Assembly: GCF_003265705.1 (NCBI RefSeq)
Contig: NW_020312848.1
Location: 51,338,545-51,402,544 of the forward strand
Reading direction: 5' to 3'
DNA: 64,000 nucleotides
Source of the DNA: Callorhinus ursinus
Lineage: Eukaryota > Chordata > Mammalia > Carnivora > Otariidae
In this document: positions 1 through 12,729 of the stretch, piece by piece
Layout: the number at the start of each line of letters is the position of its first letter
How positions within the stretch are numbered: position 1 is the stretch's first letter
Program-made: the position numbers and the translations under genes
Notes under the pieces: model-generated
The model's database searches: none
Seen by the model: only the letters and a program-made list of their open reading frames with translations
What the model was told of the DNA's origin: nothing

Positions 1-804
1 CTGCTAATGGCTGTTAAGTTCTTAATACAATTACAGTTATAGTTATTCAAATGACCAAGGCTTTTTTTTTAAGTAAACAATATATTGAAACCAAATGCTA
101 GCCTGACAATACCAATTCATTTAAGTAAATAAAAGACAAACAAAAATTTCAGTCTTCTAATTATATAGAACATGTTGTAAATGATACCAAAACTGTAAAA
201 CCACCTTTATGTATTATGAAAAAGTACTTACAATAGGAGTATAAAAATGCCCAGTAAAAATGCCATTCATGCAAATATTCCCTAAGTTACATTTTATTTT
301 TCATTTCATACCCTTTACACTTCATTAAGCCATACTTCAGATAACCTAATTTCTCATTATTGTATTGCAAAGATATTCTCAGCCTGAAATCACATCAAAT
401 AAATTGTAAATCAAATTTCTGAAAGCCATAGCCATAGGTGGAAATCAAATGAAATGCCTAATTTCACATAAATGGCTAAAGCTTTAAATGGATTTCATTT
501 ATTTAATTGCCTAGGCACAGTTACTCAGAAGTGTTTTTGTTGCTGCCTCCCATAGCTGTAGGGTAATGTTATTCTAATATACAAACAATACACTGGCAGT
601 TAACACAAAAAGATTTCGATCAAATAAAAAAAATTAGAGGCTATCTTTAAAAATTAACTGAAATTAGACTTGGAATACACATACTCTAGTATGTTCCTTT
701 TCTCTGATTAACACTGCTTGATAAAACAAAAAAGAATTGAAATAAGAGGATTGGAAGTAAAGACATAACTTGTCACCCTTACTCAAAAAAAAAAAAAAAG
801 TTTT
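1..804. other. AT-rich intron, nothing recognised
   Basis: No repeat family, coding segment or structured RNA was recognised. There is a T10 run at 61-70 and an A-run near 785-799 just before an L1M 3' end. Confidence 0.4.
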
Positions 805-1022
805 ATTCATAGAGACAGAAGGTGGAATGGTGGTTGCCAGAGGCTGGGGGAGGGAGGAATAAGGAGTTAAGAGTTACTCTTTAATAGGTACATACTTTCA
901 GTTTGGGGAGATGAATGGTGATGGTTGCCCAATGAGAATATACTCAATGCCACAGATGTGTACTCTTAGAAACGGTTGAAGTGATATATTTTATGTTATG
1001 TGCATTTTATCACTAAAAATGT
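805..1022 (+). mobile_element. L1M 3' end (ancient L1, MA/MB type)
   Basis: The segment contains the 3' UTR signature of old mammalian L1: ttattcatagagacagaa, then tggtggttgccagaggctgg, and an end reading tttatgttatgtgcatttta then tcactaaaaat. It is 5' truncated and diverged. No target-site duplication is visible. The subfamily name would need RepeatMasker. Confidence 0.72.
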
Positions 1023-2589
1023 TAATTGTTCTAAAGCAAATATACTTACATTTTTATATGTATTTTTTTCTTTTCTAGGATTTAGCCTGAATTGAAAAGT
1101 ACTTTATTTTAAATAATGGAAACTAAGTACTTAAGTGAATCATTAAAAGTCATAGCTAATAAAATGGAGAAAACGAATTCAGTTTCTTGACTTCAGGGTC
1201 TGAACATTTTTCTCTACTACTATACAAATTGAGAGATCACCTAAGAAATTCCAAACTTCTCTAAGAATACTTATTTCAAAACAAATAAAAAGCTATGTAT
1301 AGAACAGAGTTCAAGTGAAACTTTAAAAAAAAAAGCCAATTATACCTATCATCACCTTGAGCATGAACTGTTGATGGGTTGGGCAGGTATCAACAGGAAA
1401 GCAAGTCCAGTTATTTCAGTTGTGGAGAGAAAGGAATTAAGTCAACAGTATGAACATGCAATCAACTTCCAAGAGTCTATCCTATCACAGATAGCAACAT
1501 GGCCTGTCTCCCAGAAAACCTGTTCACACATTCTAGGATGCATTATATTTTTTTTAATGAGTTCTAATTTATCAGAAGTTTATGTTTAATAATCTGAGTA
1601 GCATCTGTAGAACCTGTTTTACAGTGAGATATATGTTCTAGTAACTCCACCATGTAGCATAGTGGTATATAGGAGGTAGACAATAAATACCTGTTTAATT
1701 AGCAGGAAAGGAAGGAGAGAGGGAAGGAGGAAACTGAAGGAAAAGAAAGGGAAGGTGGGCAAATGGGTTCTATGTGCTTTAACAACCCATCAGCTGGTAC
1801 TCAGCATCTGGCTGTGCTGTACCAAAAAAGAGAGGCTGGAAGTCACTGATGGGCAGTCAGGGCCAGTGCCCAGACTAAGCTGTGTGATTTTGTAAATTTT
1901 ATTGCTGGCTACTTTCTTTACTGAATTTAAATATATTAGCGATATACACAAAGTACCTGAGTAATGCCTAGGATTCATTACAACCACACATGATGTACAA
2001 CTACACCATTAAAACTGTATTTTAAATACAGACAGTCTTAACACAGAGCAGTTTTATATACCCCAAAGCAGGTTTCTTCTTTATGCAATAATTAAAACTC
2101 CATATTTTCATCAACATTTTATAATAGATCATTTTGAAGCCAAATAGTAAGCAATTCTATCACAAAAGCAAAACATTTGAAACAATCACCATATTTCAAC
2201 TTTATAACCTTTATAAAATATAAGCTTGTTGTGGTCATAGAATTGTGTCACATTTTGCTGACCACCAGGCCAAAACCTCTGTCAAGTGACTTTCAGGTTG
2301 ATACAGTCTATGCCACTAAAAGCAATTACAGGCTGAACGGAATGCTAGCTGTAGGTACTTCTGGCACTTCCCTCAATCCATGTCATTAGTCATTTCATGA
2401 ATCATTTCAGCTTTCCTTCATCAAATACCCTCTCAGGTTTTTCAGCCATCATTCTTAAGATCAATTCACAAAGCAATTCTTCACCTTTCCATATTTTTAT
2501 CACTCCAACATTTACCTATTTTGATTCCTTAAAGATGTCAGTTTTTGGCAAAACTAACTGGGACAGGATATGGGGGCAATGATAAAAAA
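1023..2589. other. AT-rich intron with a GA tract
   Basis: An imperfect purine tract (GGAA/GAGA) lies at about 1704-1757. Nothing else was recognised; short open frames here lack any codon or domain signal. Confidence 0.4.
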
Positions 2590-3015
2590 AAAAAATGGTT
2601 GCCTGTGGGGCGTAAGGGCAGAGTTTGACTGGTAATGGACATGGGGGAACTTTCTGGGCTGATAATAATATTCTGTACCTTGATAAAGGTTTGGGTTACA
2701 CAGGCCTACACATATGTCAAAACTCAGCAAATGTTTCCTTAAGATTTATACATGTCTGTTGTGCTTAAATTTTACCTCAAGAGGAAAAAAACTATTACTG
2801 AATTCTAGTTAATGATACGCATGCTGAAGTATTGAGGTATAAGTGCCTGCCATTTATTTTGAAATGCATCATAAATAAGATGGATTGACAGATGAATAAA
2901 GGGATGAATAGATGGATCAATATATAATGGGAAAATGTTTGCTAAAATATGAGTGGTGGTATTCTGATGTTCACTAAAAATCTTTGTTTGAAAACTTCCA
3001 TAATAAAACGTCTTA
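2590..3015 (+). mobile_element. L1M 3' UTR (ancient L1)
   Basis: Two typical blocks of old L1 3' UTR occur in order. The first (2595-2790) has ggttgcctgtggggcg, gggaactttctgggctgat and gtcaaaactcagcaaatg. The second (2790-3010) has gttaatgatacgcatgctga and ends in tttgaaaacttccataataa. The segment is diverged, 5' truncated and has no open frame. Confidence 0.75.
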
Positions 3016-3207
3016 AAGTTTGTAATTTCTTCATAATCCTTTCCACTTTAATATTCACCCAGTAAAGAAAAAGGCATCAGCAAGCATTACCAAAGACTTT
3101 GACCATGACCTTAGTTACCACCTTGCTTGATAATTTTAGATATTTATGAAAATTGACCCAAATAGTGAGCACTGGATAAAAACATTGTTTAATTAAATAT
3201 ATAATTT

Positions 3208-3275
3208 ATTCATCCATTCCTTCATTCATTCCACAAATACCTGTCACTCACTTTCTATGTACCAGATGCCTGTAA
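3208..3275 (-). mobile_element. L2 3' end fragment
   Basis: The (CATT)n start followed by ccacaaatacctgtcactca and ctatgtaccagatgcctg is the reverse complement of the L2 tail (CAGGCACATAGTAG...AATGAATGA). It is short and heavily diverged. Confidence 0.45.
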
Positions 3276-4299
3276 TGATAAAGGAAGAAAGCCAACAAGA
3301 AAGCCAATTGTAATACAATGTGAGATATATCAAGTATTAGAGGAATATGGCTGGCAGGGCATTTTCTGGACTGTAAAGAATGAGTATGATTTTTCCAGAT
3401 GGAGTACGAGGAGGGGAAAGTTAATTCTAGACTGTGGAAAATTGAATAAGTAAGCATGTAATACAGAAACTTTATTTCACAGCTAAAATTAAGTTTATGA
3501 TAGCTGCTTCTTAAATTTATTGAATTATCTAAAATAAATCTACATACATTAGATTCCTCCTTCTACTATCTGATATACTACTTTTGGAAGGTTCTGCAGT
3601 CTTTTCAGTGACCAATATAAAACTACGTGTATCTTTTTTACCATTGACCTCAAGCTGCGTGGATTGCATTTAAATATTTAAAGGTTTGTCCACATTTGAT
3701 TTTATTACTCATTAGGGATTTTTTTTTTATGTAAGAAGCTTTTTAGCTGGAACTCACTTTGGGAAGTACTGTGCTAATGTTTTGAAATTCCAAAGGTGAA
3801 TACTCAGGGATTAAAAAGTTTCCCAGACCAGGCAACAAATAAAAATGCAAATTTCTAACATAGCAACTCAGTTCAATATAAAATGCACAAAGGACAAATA
3901 TCAAAGTACTGTCTAAATTGTAGACAATCTATTTAGATATTTTTAATATTTTATATCTTTCCTTTTAAAGCATATAGATGGTCCCATTTCCTTTAATGAC
4001 TACTTCATCTCTCTAAACAACAAAATTCTAATACCTGTGGGTTTACTTCAATAGATTTTATCTGCACAATGTGTGTATCACTATAGATCTCACATGCTTA
4101 GTGAAAAGTAAATGAGATTTTTTTAAAAAGGAAAAGGAGTTAGTGCTTACAGTTCAAAAAATAGTAGTAACTAACACTAAAAAATAGTTATCCACATACA
4201 TATTCATGCAATTGCACAGACATGCTTTTTGATCTGGGCCACAAGCTAAAGTGAGCCAGAATTCATCTTATCTTTTCAGTTTAGTTACAAAGTCCTAAC
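3276..4299. other. AT-rich intron, nothing recognised
   Basis: I see no family signature on either strand apart from homopolymer runs (T10 near 3719). Confidence 0.4.
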
Positions 4300-4440
4300 T
4301 CTTCGTCTCATTGCATTACTGACCACTTCAATGTCATGATAGCTTTTCATTCGCTCCCTTTCAGAACCAAACTCCTTACTTCACTGCTCACCCAAGACTG
4401 GCACTCTTTACAGAGTTCACCAGCAAAGACCTTAGAATTC
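4300..4440 (+). mobile_element. Possible L2 reverse-transcriptase relic
   Basis: The words gctccctttcagaaccaaac and gagttcaccagcaaagacct resemble the sense strand of the L2 RT region (the segment ending in GGTCACCAATGACCTCC), with internal losses. The same family appears more convincingly in antisense at 34280-34745. Confidence 0.38.
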
Positions 4441-6224
4441 TTTTATCATTTATCCGTTAGTGGCTGAGAATAGAAATATCACTGGACCTTGACCTCAAAT
4501 AATCCTCTAAAAAAATTCCCAGTGACTGAGTTAGGCTAGAGGTTGAGACTCAAGATGCTTTGTAATTTGTTTCAAATCATTTTCTATAGGTACCTTCAAA
4601 TGATCCCTAGGCTGAATGAGATGTTTTGTTCTGAGGGGCTTTGAAAAAGTCAGTTAGGAAAGGTAATATTAGGGGAGTTCTTAGGACTGAACACTGCATT
4701 ATAAAAAGAATATTCAGAGACCCTAGGGAAAAGATATTTCTAGGATGAAAAAAATTTAAATAGAAAGTCTGATTTCATTTGTTAGTACATATAATGGCTG
4801 TTACTATTTAATAGTAAGGTACATTATCACTCTGAGCTAGAAAGAAGTGAGGATTTGAGGTTATACTTTGAGATGCAATTAAGTGATCTAAGTCAATGAA
4901 TCTTCAATAGAGGGGGACAGTTGTGTGCAGAGTGTCAGAACAGTCTGTAAATCTTGCAAAATGATCTTTACTATTGATCAGTTTATTAATCTCCATGTTA
5001 TGTTTCCACTAAGTGAAAAATAAAATATTCTAGACATTTACTGTTAAATTATAAATCTAGTCCAACATATCACAAAGATTTAAAAACAGTTAAATCTTTA
5101 ATAATGCCATAAGAGCAAATAGTGTCCATAACACTGACATTGTCTCCTCTTAAAACAGGTTGAATTTAAGATATAGGTATGAATCTTATTTTGTTGGAAT
5201 GCTAATTATGCTCATTTAAAAACCCAAAAGCCATTAGTCCTGATTTTCAATTTTTCATCTTTATGATATGCTCCTCATATGAGTGGGCTGTGAGCATGCT
5301 CCTCAGCTGAGTCCTGCCAGCCGACTATGCACCTGAAGCTTCCTGTTGCTCTTATTTGCAATATTCTAACAGACTGATTGTCTTTATTGTTCCCTGGTCT
5401 TGTATTTCAATCTTAAAGAAAATGATAAGGCAATTAGGGCCTTATTTAGCAAATAAGTCACTCGGCCTCCCTTGTCAAATGAATGAATGGGTGGATGGAT
5501 GGATGGATAAAAATAAACAGATGCTTGGTTTCTTAACTAAATGAGCAAGACATAAGGTAGCAGAAAAATGAATACTAAAAAGGTCAGAAAAAATAGAGAT
5601 TTCAATAATAATTAAGGACCAAGAAAAAAACATTTTGATACAAAAAATCTGAATGTCTAAAAATACTTGCTAAATCCATATAATCCTAAAAAGCCTTTAC
5701 AAAATGATCCCTATGTGAAATAAATAAATCTGTTATTTCAAAAAGAAAAGAGAAACTTTTTTTGGTAAAAGGAATAAAATCTGATTTCATTTAAAACTTT
5801 TTAAAAAGTACTTTGATAGAGTACCTTTCTAAAGAAATGGCCAGATGCCTAATAATTTTTTACCCAAGAAAACACTATTCTGCTTTACTGACTGACAATA
5901 TGCTTCATTTTAAAACTAGAGAAGCACAAAAAGTTCAAAGGAAGGCTTTCCAAAGTACAAAACAAAAGAGTCTAGTATACACCAAGCCACAGCAGAAATG
6001 ACTAGCTATACCACCTTCCCAAATCTGTCAAAGCTTAAAAGTATATTATTATACAACACAACTATTTATATATTTCCTACTTGAACACCATCACAGTTGC
6101 CATGACTTATTCTTTCATTTTCCACAAGTATTTAAAAAGCAGTATAGTTCCTGATTTTAAAGGAAAGAAAAAAATAAGTAGAAAAATAAAATGCAGCACA
6201 TTTTCACAAATAGAAAGCATGTGA
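4441..6224. other. AT-rich intron, nothing recognised
   Basis: Apart from the TGGA run at 5479-5510 I see no repeat family and no exon-like segment with splice sites. Confidence 0.4.
5479..5510. repeat. (TGGA)n microsatellite
   Basis: About four TGGA units follow two GAAT units and run into an A-rich tail. Short and only partly perfect. Confidence 0.7.
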
Positions 6225-6345
6225 TAAAAGATGGGTAGATGCAAAGGTAGATTTTGGGTACATGCACAGGTAGATTATGAGTGGATACATGGTGGATGGG
6301 TGGATACACAGGTAGATGAATCAACAGATGCTCAGAAGGGCAGGT
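6225..6345. repeat. Degenerate GGTAGAT/GGTGGAT minisatellite
   Basis: Words such as gggtagatg, aggtagatt, gagtggatac, ggtggatggg and aggtagatga recur at irregular 10-20 bp spacing. The long minus-strand reading frame across 6157-6588 comes from this repeat and the GT/GA tract beside it, not from a gene. Confidence 0.6.
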
Positions 6346-6537
6346 AAATGGATAAATAAGCTGCTTTCTATCAAAGCAAAAAAATAAATGCAATCTTTCT
6401 TTCCTCCTTTCACTAATACCTGTAGAAGTCCTTACTCCACAGGTTGTCATGGTCAGGAGAGGGTTTATGAGTTCCCATGAACTATAAAGGAGGGAGAGAG
6501 GCAGAGAGATGCATGTTGATATGGGTAGACACATGAA

Positions 6538-6588
6538 TGTGTGTGTGAAAGAGAGAGGGTGAGTGTGAGTTTGTGTGTGTTTAGACAT
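6538..6588. repeat. GT/GA-rich simple repeat
   Basis: Alternating tgtgtgtg and gagagaggg blocks, then gtgagtgtgag and gtgtgtgt; interrupted low-complexity DNA. Confidence 0.6.
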
Positions 6589-7644
6589 TCACTGATAAAT
6601 TTACTGGAAATAAGATTTCTTAAAGGTATCATGACCTAAAAGAAGGTTAAGGTCCACATTTGTAAGGTGTTTTACATGATTCATAAAATGATAGGGCAAT
6701 GCTAGGTAGTCTTCTCAAAGCTGGGAAGCCATGCTAATAATTTCAAGAAAACCTAAGGACACACTCAAACTCAGGGTACTCATTTAACAACAGGACTCTT
6801 AGCTGCCTTAAAAAGGTTGGAAATTACACTGTTTAAGACTATTTTTTAATGAAATTAAAAGCCTAAGTGGGCGATGACTGTTCTCAAAATTTACTTTTAA
6901 TAAGACTGAAGTTAGGACACAAAAGTTCTGTTATCAGCATTCAATACTCTACGCAAGGAAAATTCTTAGCACCGCCTGAGTTCCCACAATGTGCCTTAAG
7001 ATAACATGCAGATGCACAGAATCATATCTCTCTTTATTAGAGTACATTAACAAAAGGGGCCCCTTCTTTTGATCTCCAGAAACAATTAACCTACTCTTTT
7101 TTAAAAGTGTACTCTTCCAGAGTCTTTCACCTACCATCCAAAGAAGCAAGGCCTGAGGAAAAAGAAGCTGGCAAAGCAGCTTGAACAAGCACTTTCCATA
7201 CATGTAGGGAAGCTCTGGCACTCACAGATGGTGCTAGGCATGGTTCCTGAATTCAGAACAGCGGGATAATATCCACTCAGTACGTAACAAAAGTGCTGAA
7301 AGTCAGCTAAAAAAAAAAAAAATTAATTAATTCAACATAGCCTCCCTGATTTCTTATTTATTAAATAGCCTAGGAGAATTAAATAAAGGATTTAAAGATT
7401 CACATCTAATTGAACTCCAACCCAGATGGAACACTTATGGTTCTTGAGATTCCAATGCTAAATTTTGCCTTTCAAAGGCAGCAGAACTTTGGAGAAATGA
7501 TATCTTCCTAGAGATCCCCTTTGAGCTTTTCACGAACATTTATCATGGTGCCAAATAATTTCCTAAGTTTCTTAATTGGACATATCAGCTCACACTTGGA
7601 GAAATGCAGACCCAAGAAGCAAATTCACTGCAGGAAAAGGGCAA
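6589..7644. other. Intron, nothing recognised
   Basis: No family signature. An A/TTAA simple run lies near 7310-7332. Confidence 0.4.
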
Positions 7645-7740
7645 CACAATATTGTGGAAAGTATGTTGGACCAGATTCAAATCAGAAGACATAGGGTTTT
7701 AGCTCTAGCAAATGAATGTGAGCTCCTGGGCAAGCATGAT
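7645..7740 (+). mobile_element. MIR-like SINE relic
   Basis: The order acaatattgtggaaagta, ttggaccagattcaaatcag, then gagctcctgggcaagc follows the MIR head and core (GGTTAAGAGC...TGGACT...CTTGGGCAAG). Diverged, so assignment is tentative. Confidence 0.45.
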
Positions 7741-7931
7741 CATAATGTAATTTGCCTTTCAGTCACTGCTGCCACATGTATACAAAGCAAACATAGGGGA
7801 ACACATTATAGCCTTGAGCCATTCTACTTTTTGTCTCTCTGGCTTTATCTCATAAATAACAAAGTCCTGCTTGAGATCCTGATTAGAACACTATAATTAA
7901 AAATTGGAGAATACATGAGGATATTGGAAAT

Positions 7932-8126
7932 TATTTTTTTTAAGATTTTATTTATTTGACAGAGAGAAAATGAGAGGGCACAAGCAGGGGGGACAGCAGA
8001 AGGAGAGGGAGAAGCAGGCTCCCCGCTAAGCAGGGAGCCCAATGCGGGGCTTGAGCCCAAGACCCTGGGATCATGACCTGAGCTGAAGGCAGGCACTTAA
8101 CTGACTGAGCCACCCAGGCACCCCAA
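7932..8126 (-). mobile_element. Carnivora CAN SINE with 12-bp target-site duplication
   Basis: The element runs tail to head on the plus strand: T-rich tail with aagattttatttatttgaca, a GA-rich body, agggagcccaatgcggggct, then the tRNA-like head ending cacccaggcacccc. The duplication gatattggaaat is present at 7920-7931 and 8127-8138, so both ends are exact. The element is close to full length at about 195 bp. Confidence 0.95.
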
Positions 8127-8138
8127 GATATTGGAAAT

Positions 8139-9629
8139 CCTTAACAGGTAGGGAAAATGTATTTGATATTTTCACAATTTCTGCAATGTGCATCCTAAGT
8201 ATGCTAAATGACATATGCCTGAAAACGACTGCTATTTTATCTAAAAATAACACACACTAAAATACTATTCTTCCTTTCTTTCCCGGTATAAAAAAATATT
8301 TTAAAAAGAAAGTCAACATAAATTCTTAGGGAAAGCTAAGGTTATCAAGTATGCCTTTTAGCCTAGTCCAATATATTTCTTTTTTCATCTGAGTTTTTAA
8401 AAGACTCTCAGAGTATCTGTTGATGCTAGTCTATGGGAGAGATAAGGACAGATAAAATTCTTATTAATTATTCCTTAATTTGCCAGATATTCCAATCTCA
8501 AGTCAAAATCCTTACTTGAGCAAGCAAAGTAAAATTAATCACTTTGAAAAAATGGGATAATTATTTTAAACTATCTATTTACAAAAATAAGCTTTAAGAG
8601 ATTTAAGTAGGGTAACCAAGCATTTTCCTGGATGCTATGTGTACAAAATAAGAACCTGTACAAGTGTATGATTATTTTTACCGTTTTCCCTTACTACAGG
8701 AAATAGACAATAGACACTATTAAATTTAAATACGCTATGTCCTTTTTTATCTTGAGGACAAATAATGCTCCATCTCAGTAGTAGTTAGTAGACATGCAAA
8801 ACTTCCATGGGATACGGACAGGATTTATAGAGCTTTTGTTAGATAACAAAACCCAGATAAACCAGAAAGGAAATGCAACCTTTAGCAGGATAATATTTAT
8901 CATTAGTGCACTTTGGACTTTCTTTTGATCAATGGAAAAGAAAATTGTGCACTCATGAGCAAGTCATTTTGCTCAGTGGGTCTCAGTCTTCTCATATGTA
9001 ATAAAATATTTATTATAAATTTTATTTATCTATAAACCTTTGTCAAAAGAGATCATGGTACCCTGACATCTACCCATAATAGGTAGCCAAAAAAATGTGC
9101 AGAACACAATATTACAAATGCTCTTTCCAGCCTATTTATTCTTCATTTCTATAATTTCTTAAGTATGATCTTTGTAGGGGTAAGTCCATAAAATGTGAAT
9201 ATATAAGAGGGTGGGAGGTCCACAAAAATGTGGTACAAACTGAAGACTAAAAGAGAAAGAAACAATTTGCCACAGTTGAAAATTAGTTGAAGAACCATCT
9301 GCTTTTATCTTTTATGTTACTAGACCAAAGTTTTCAGAGGATTCCAGAGACAGAAATTAAGATATGAGAAGATAAATTAGATCAGTTAAATCTCAAAATT
9401 GTTTTTTGATAAATACAAGAAATTTCAAGCTTTGATTATCCAATTTACTAAAGAGTTGCCTGCATCAGACTTTACCAAAACTCTACGAAAACCTCTAGTT
9501 TTAAACTTTATAGAAAAGTCAAAGAATTATAGTTTCTCTTCAGATTTCTCTTTGCTTGTTTTTTCCAGTTAAAACCTTCATAGAATGCCTAATCATAATT
9601 TGAAATTACCATAAAACCAAAACGTCCCT
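8139..9629. other. AT-rich intron, nothing recognised
   Basis: I see no repeat family or exon-like segment; no run of simple repeats longer than about 12 bp. Confidence 0.4.
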
Positions 9630-9639
9630 AATTTCTTTT

Positions 9640-9810
9640 TTTTAGAGAGGGGGAGGAGCAGAAGAGAAGGAAGGAGAGAATTTTAAGCAGACTCCATGCC
9701 CAGTGGGGAGCCTGACAAAGGGCTCCATCTCACAACCCTGAGATCATGACCTGAGCTGAAACCAAGAGTGGGACATTCAACGTACTGAGCCAGCCAGGTG
9801 CCTCTTCAGG
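9640..9810 (-). mobile_element. Older CAN SINE with target-site duplication
   Basis: The head (agatcatgacctgagctga, then ctgagccagccaggtgcc) is recognisable, but the body carries the older form with actccatgcccagtggggag and aaccaagagtggg in place of the young motif. A duplication aatttctttt lies at 9630-9639 and 9811-9820. Confidence 0.85.
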
Positions 9811-9877
9811 AATTTCTTTTTAAAAATATTTATGCTCTTTGGGCAACAATGGAATTGGTACTTAGAAATTCACATGT

Positions 9878-10015
9878 ATTAAAAGGGTATTAAAGAGGGC
9901 ACGCATTGAATGGAGCACTGGGTGTTATACGCAAACAATGAATCATGGAACACTACATCAAAAACTAATGATGTAATGTATGGTGATTAACATAACATAA
10001 TAAAATTTAAAAAAA
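9878..10015 (+). mobile_element. Young carnivoran L1 3' end, 138 bp, with 14-bp target-site duplication
   Basis: Severely 5'-truncated L1. It keeps only the end of the 3' UTR (actgggtgttatacgcaaac, caatgaatcatggaacacta, tggtgattaacataacataa) and an A-rich tail. The duplication agaaattcacatgt is exact at 9864-9877 and 10016-10029. Closely related 3' ends occur at 18722-20117, 30576-31125 and 38330-38421. Confidence 0.92.
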
Positions 10016-10029
10016 AGAAATTCACATGT

Positions 10030-10869
10030 GCACAATCTAACTTAATATAATATTCCAATATACAGAAAAAAGCTGTAAGCCACAAAATATCTAACACAAA
10101 ATTATTGATAACAGCAAAACTCCCAAATTAACTAAAAATTACTAAAATAGAATGATCACAGAAATTGTGGCATACCCACTTGATCCTCCATTTTGAAGCC
10201 ATTCAAAATGATGGACATAAAACCCACGTAGTGATAAGGAAATGCTTTGTTAAAAAAAAAAAAAAAGACAACAGATTGAAAGGAACTACATTATCCCCTA
10301 AAAAGGAAACAGTTTTAACCAAATGTTGTAATAACACAAAAACAAAATCACTCCTCATGGTATTTCTTAAAGAAACTAGAAAAGTTAAATTAAATAAACA
10401 AGCATTTTTAACTCAGGTCTGAGTTATCTCCCAAATCTTTTCTCCTTATGCTTAGATATACATAATCACTGAATACTTAAAGAATTTTTCTCATTATGTA
10501 AAAATCCAAATAAAGTCACTCAAATATTTTTAAAACTATTTTATTATGTGGAATCCTGCCACTGAGTTAAACTCAAAGAATTTAACATTAAATCATACAA
10601 AACCACACTTACTTGTTTTTTTTAATGAAAATCAGCCAAAACAGGTCTTTAAAAAAAAATCTCACTGCTATAACAGCTTGAAAAAAATCCAGAGAACAAA
10701 CAGAGAACTGTGTCAGACTCTGTATCCTCAGTTAAAAAAAAGTATAAAAATGATGGTCTCAAAGATATGCATATAGAATAAATTTAATGGTGCCACTTCG
10801 CAAAGATTTTACTTTTAAATTACCATTTCTTCTCTTCCATGGATTCCATTAAATTTAACCCTAAATATT
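10030..10869. other. A-rich intron, nothing recognised
   Basis: Contains A-runs (for example 10251-10266) and no family signature that I can name. Confidence 0.4.
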
Positions 10870-11470
10870 TTATCATTTATATGATATCGTAAGTGGTATT
10901 TTGGTTTTTATTTTTCTAAATGTTTATTACCAGTACATAGGAACTCAGTTACTTTTTCCTGTATTGGCTTGTATCTATGGTATTGATAAATGCACTTTTT
11001 AGTTCACCAGGAATTTTTTTTTGTAGATTTCTTAGGATTTTATATGTACACAATCATGTCATTTGTAAATTAAGATGGCTTTATTTCTTCCTTTGTAATC
11101 CGTGTGCTATTTACTTATTTTATTGCACCATCTAGGATCTTCAGTAAAGTATTTAAATAAAAGTACTGCTAATAGACTTTTTTTTAAATCTTAGGGAGTG
11201 TTTAATAATTTATAATTAAGTGTGGTATTAGCTATAAGTTTTTCAGCGATGCGTTTTACTAGGTTGAAGACATATCCTTCTATTCATAGTTTGCTGAGAA
11301 TTTTTCAATGAGAGTACTGAATTTTATTTAAAAAATTTTTTGTGGCAATTGAAATGATCATATGCATTTTCTATTATAATCTTTTAATGTGGCAGTTATA
11401 TTAATTGAATTTTGTGTGTTTAACCAACCTTGAATTCCTGGAATAAGCATCACGTACTCATTATATATAA
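10870..11470 (-). mobile_element. Ancient L1M ORF2 reverse-transcriptase relic
   Basis: The plus strand reads as antisense L1 RT. Landmarks are cctgtattggcttgtatcta, ttagttcaccaggaattttt and aaccaaccttgaattcctgg near the right end, the antisense of the conserved L1 segment around P-G-x-Q-G. Many stops and indels; no coding capacity. Confidence 0.68.
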
Positions 11471-11496
11471 TCTTTAAAAAAATATGACTGGGTTTT

Positions 11497-11688
11497 GGGG
11501 CACCTGGGTGGCTTAGTTGTTTAAGTGTCTGCCTTTGGCTCAGGTCATGATCCCAGGGTCCTGGGATCGAGCCCCACATCAGGCTCCCTGCTCAATGGGA
11601 AGTCTCCTTCTCCCTCTCCCCTTCCCCTGCTTGTACTCTCTCTCTGTCAAATAAATAAATTTTTAAAAAATTAATTAATTAATTAACC
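11497..11688 (+). mobile_element. CAN SINE
   Basis: The head ggggcacctgggtggcttag is followed by tcaggtcatgatcccagggt, ctccctgctcaatgggaagt and a tail of tgtcaaataaataaattttt ending in (TTAA)n. It has mutated head bases and I see no clear duplication, so it is probably of middle age. It sits about 25 bp right of an old L1M relic. Confidence 0.95.
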
Positions 11689-12530
11689 ATTTCATTTTAG
11701 TATTTCTTCCTGACCACCTAATCTAATCTAGCCATCAAGCCACTATCATATCACAGTTTTAATTATTTTTATAGCACTGATTTAACTGATATATCTCTTT
11801 TATTTATGTATTATCTATCTGGCCCTCTAACAAGTAGGCTCCTGGAGTAAAGGTGTGTTTTCTGTCTCATTAATAACGCCAGGAGGTGCCACACATAGAC
11901 ATGTAGGTTTTACGTATGTGAATAGTACCTCACTACAGTTATGCGATGTACAACCTATACAACTGAATATGACAAGCCTGTCTATGAATAATTATCATAT
12001 ATGTCACAAAAGGCCAGTGATCTTAATAGTTCCACGTCTTCCATGTTGATGGCAATTTCATTCTCAACATGCATGTCAGAAAAACCTGCTCCTCTATGTT
12101 TTCAATTCCTAAATTTTCTTTAATGTAACTTCACATAAGCATGTATGAATCTGTCCCTTGTGATTCTATGAAATTTATAAAAGCAAACTATTTCTGAGGC
12201 AGACACCAATCCAACAAAGTTGCTTACTAAAGGCCAATCAGTATGAGTTATGATCACAGTAAATTTTTTAAAGTATTCTTCAACCCAAAGTTACTCAATT
12301 ATTTAGCACTAGGTACATATTACTTATTTTAAAATAACTTTCTAATGGTTTCAAAGAATACTATTACATAGATGCCATAATCTAATCCATTAGAATTTTA
12401 AGCACAGAAAGAGATCCTAAACATTAAAAATTATAGAACTCTTTTTTATAGAATGCCATTTCTGTTTCATACTAGGGGGTTCAGAGTTTATTATATTCAG
12501 GTGTCCCATACTGTTTCCAAAGACAGTTTT
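11689..12530. other. AT-rich intron, nothing recognised
   Basis: No family signature; no plausible exon. Confidence 0.4.
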
Positions 12531-12729
12531 TTATTTATTTATTTATTTATTTTTAAGATTTCACTTATTTTTTGACAGACAGAGAGGGAACACAAGCATG
12601 GGAAGTCGTAGAGGGAGAAGCAGGCTTCCCGCCAGGCAAGGAGCCCAATGCAGGGCTCGATCCCAGGACCCCGGGATCATGACCTGAGCCAAAGGCAGAT
12701 GCTTAACGACTGAGCCACCCAGGTGCCCC
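12531..12729 (-). mobile_element. CAN SINE with (TTTA)n tail
   Basis: On the plus strand a (TTTA) tail expansion (12531-12552) leads into aagatttcacttattttttg, caatgcagggctcgatccca and the head ctgagccacccaggtgcccc. An imperfect duplication around cagttttttat / cagttctttttat may flank it. Confidence 0.95.

Noticed and set aside
6157..6588. 143-codon minus-strand open frame
   Set aside because: It is the antisense of a degenerate GGTAGAT minisatellite and a GT/GA tract; low-complexity composition and no domain.
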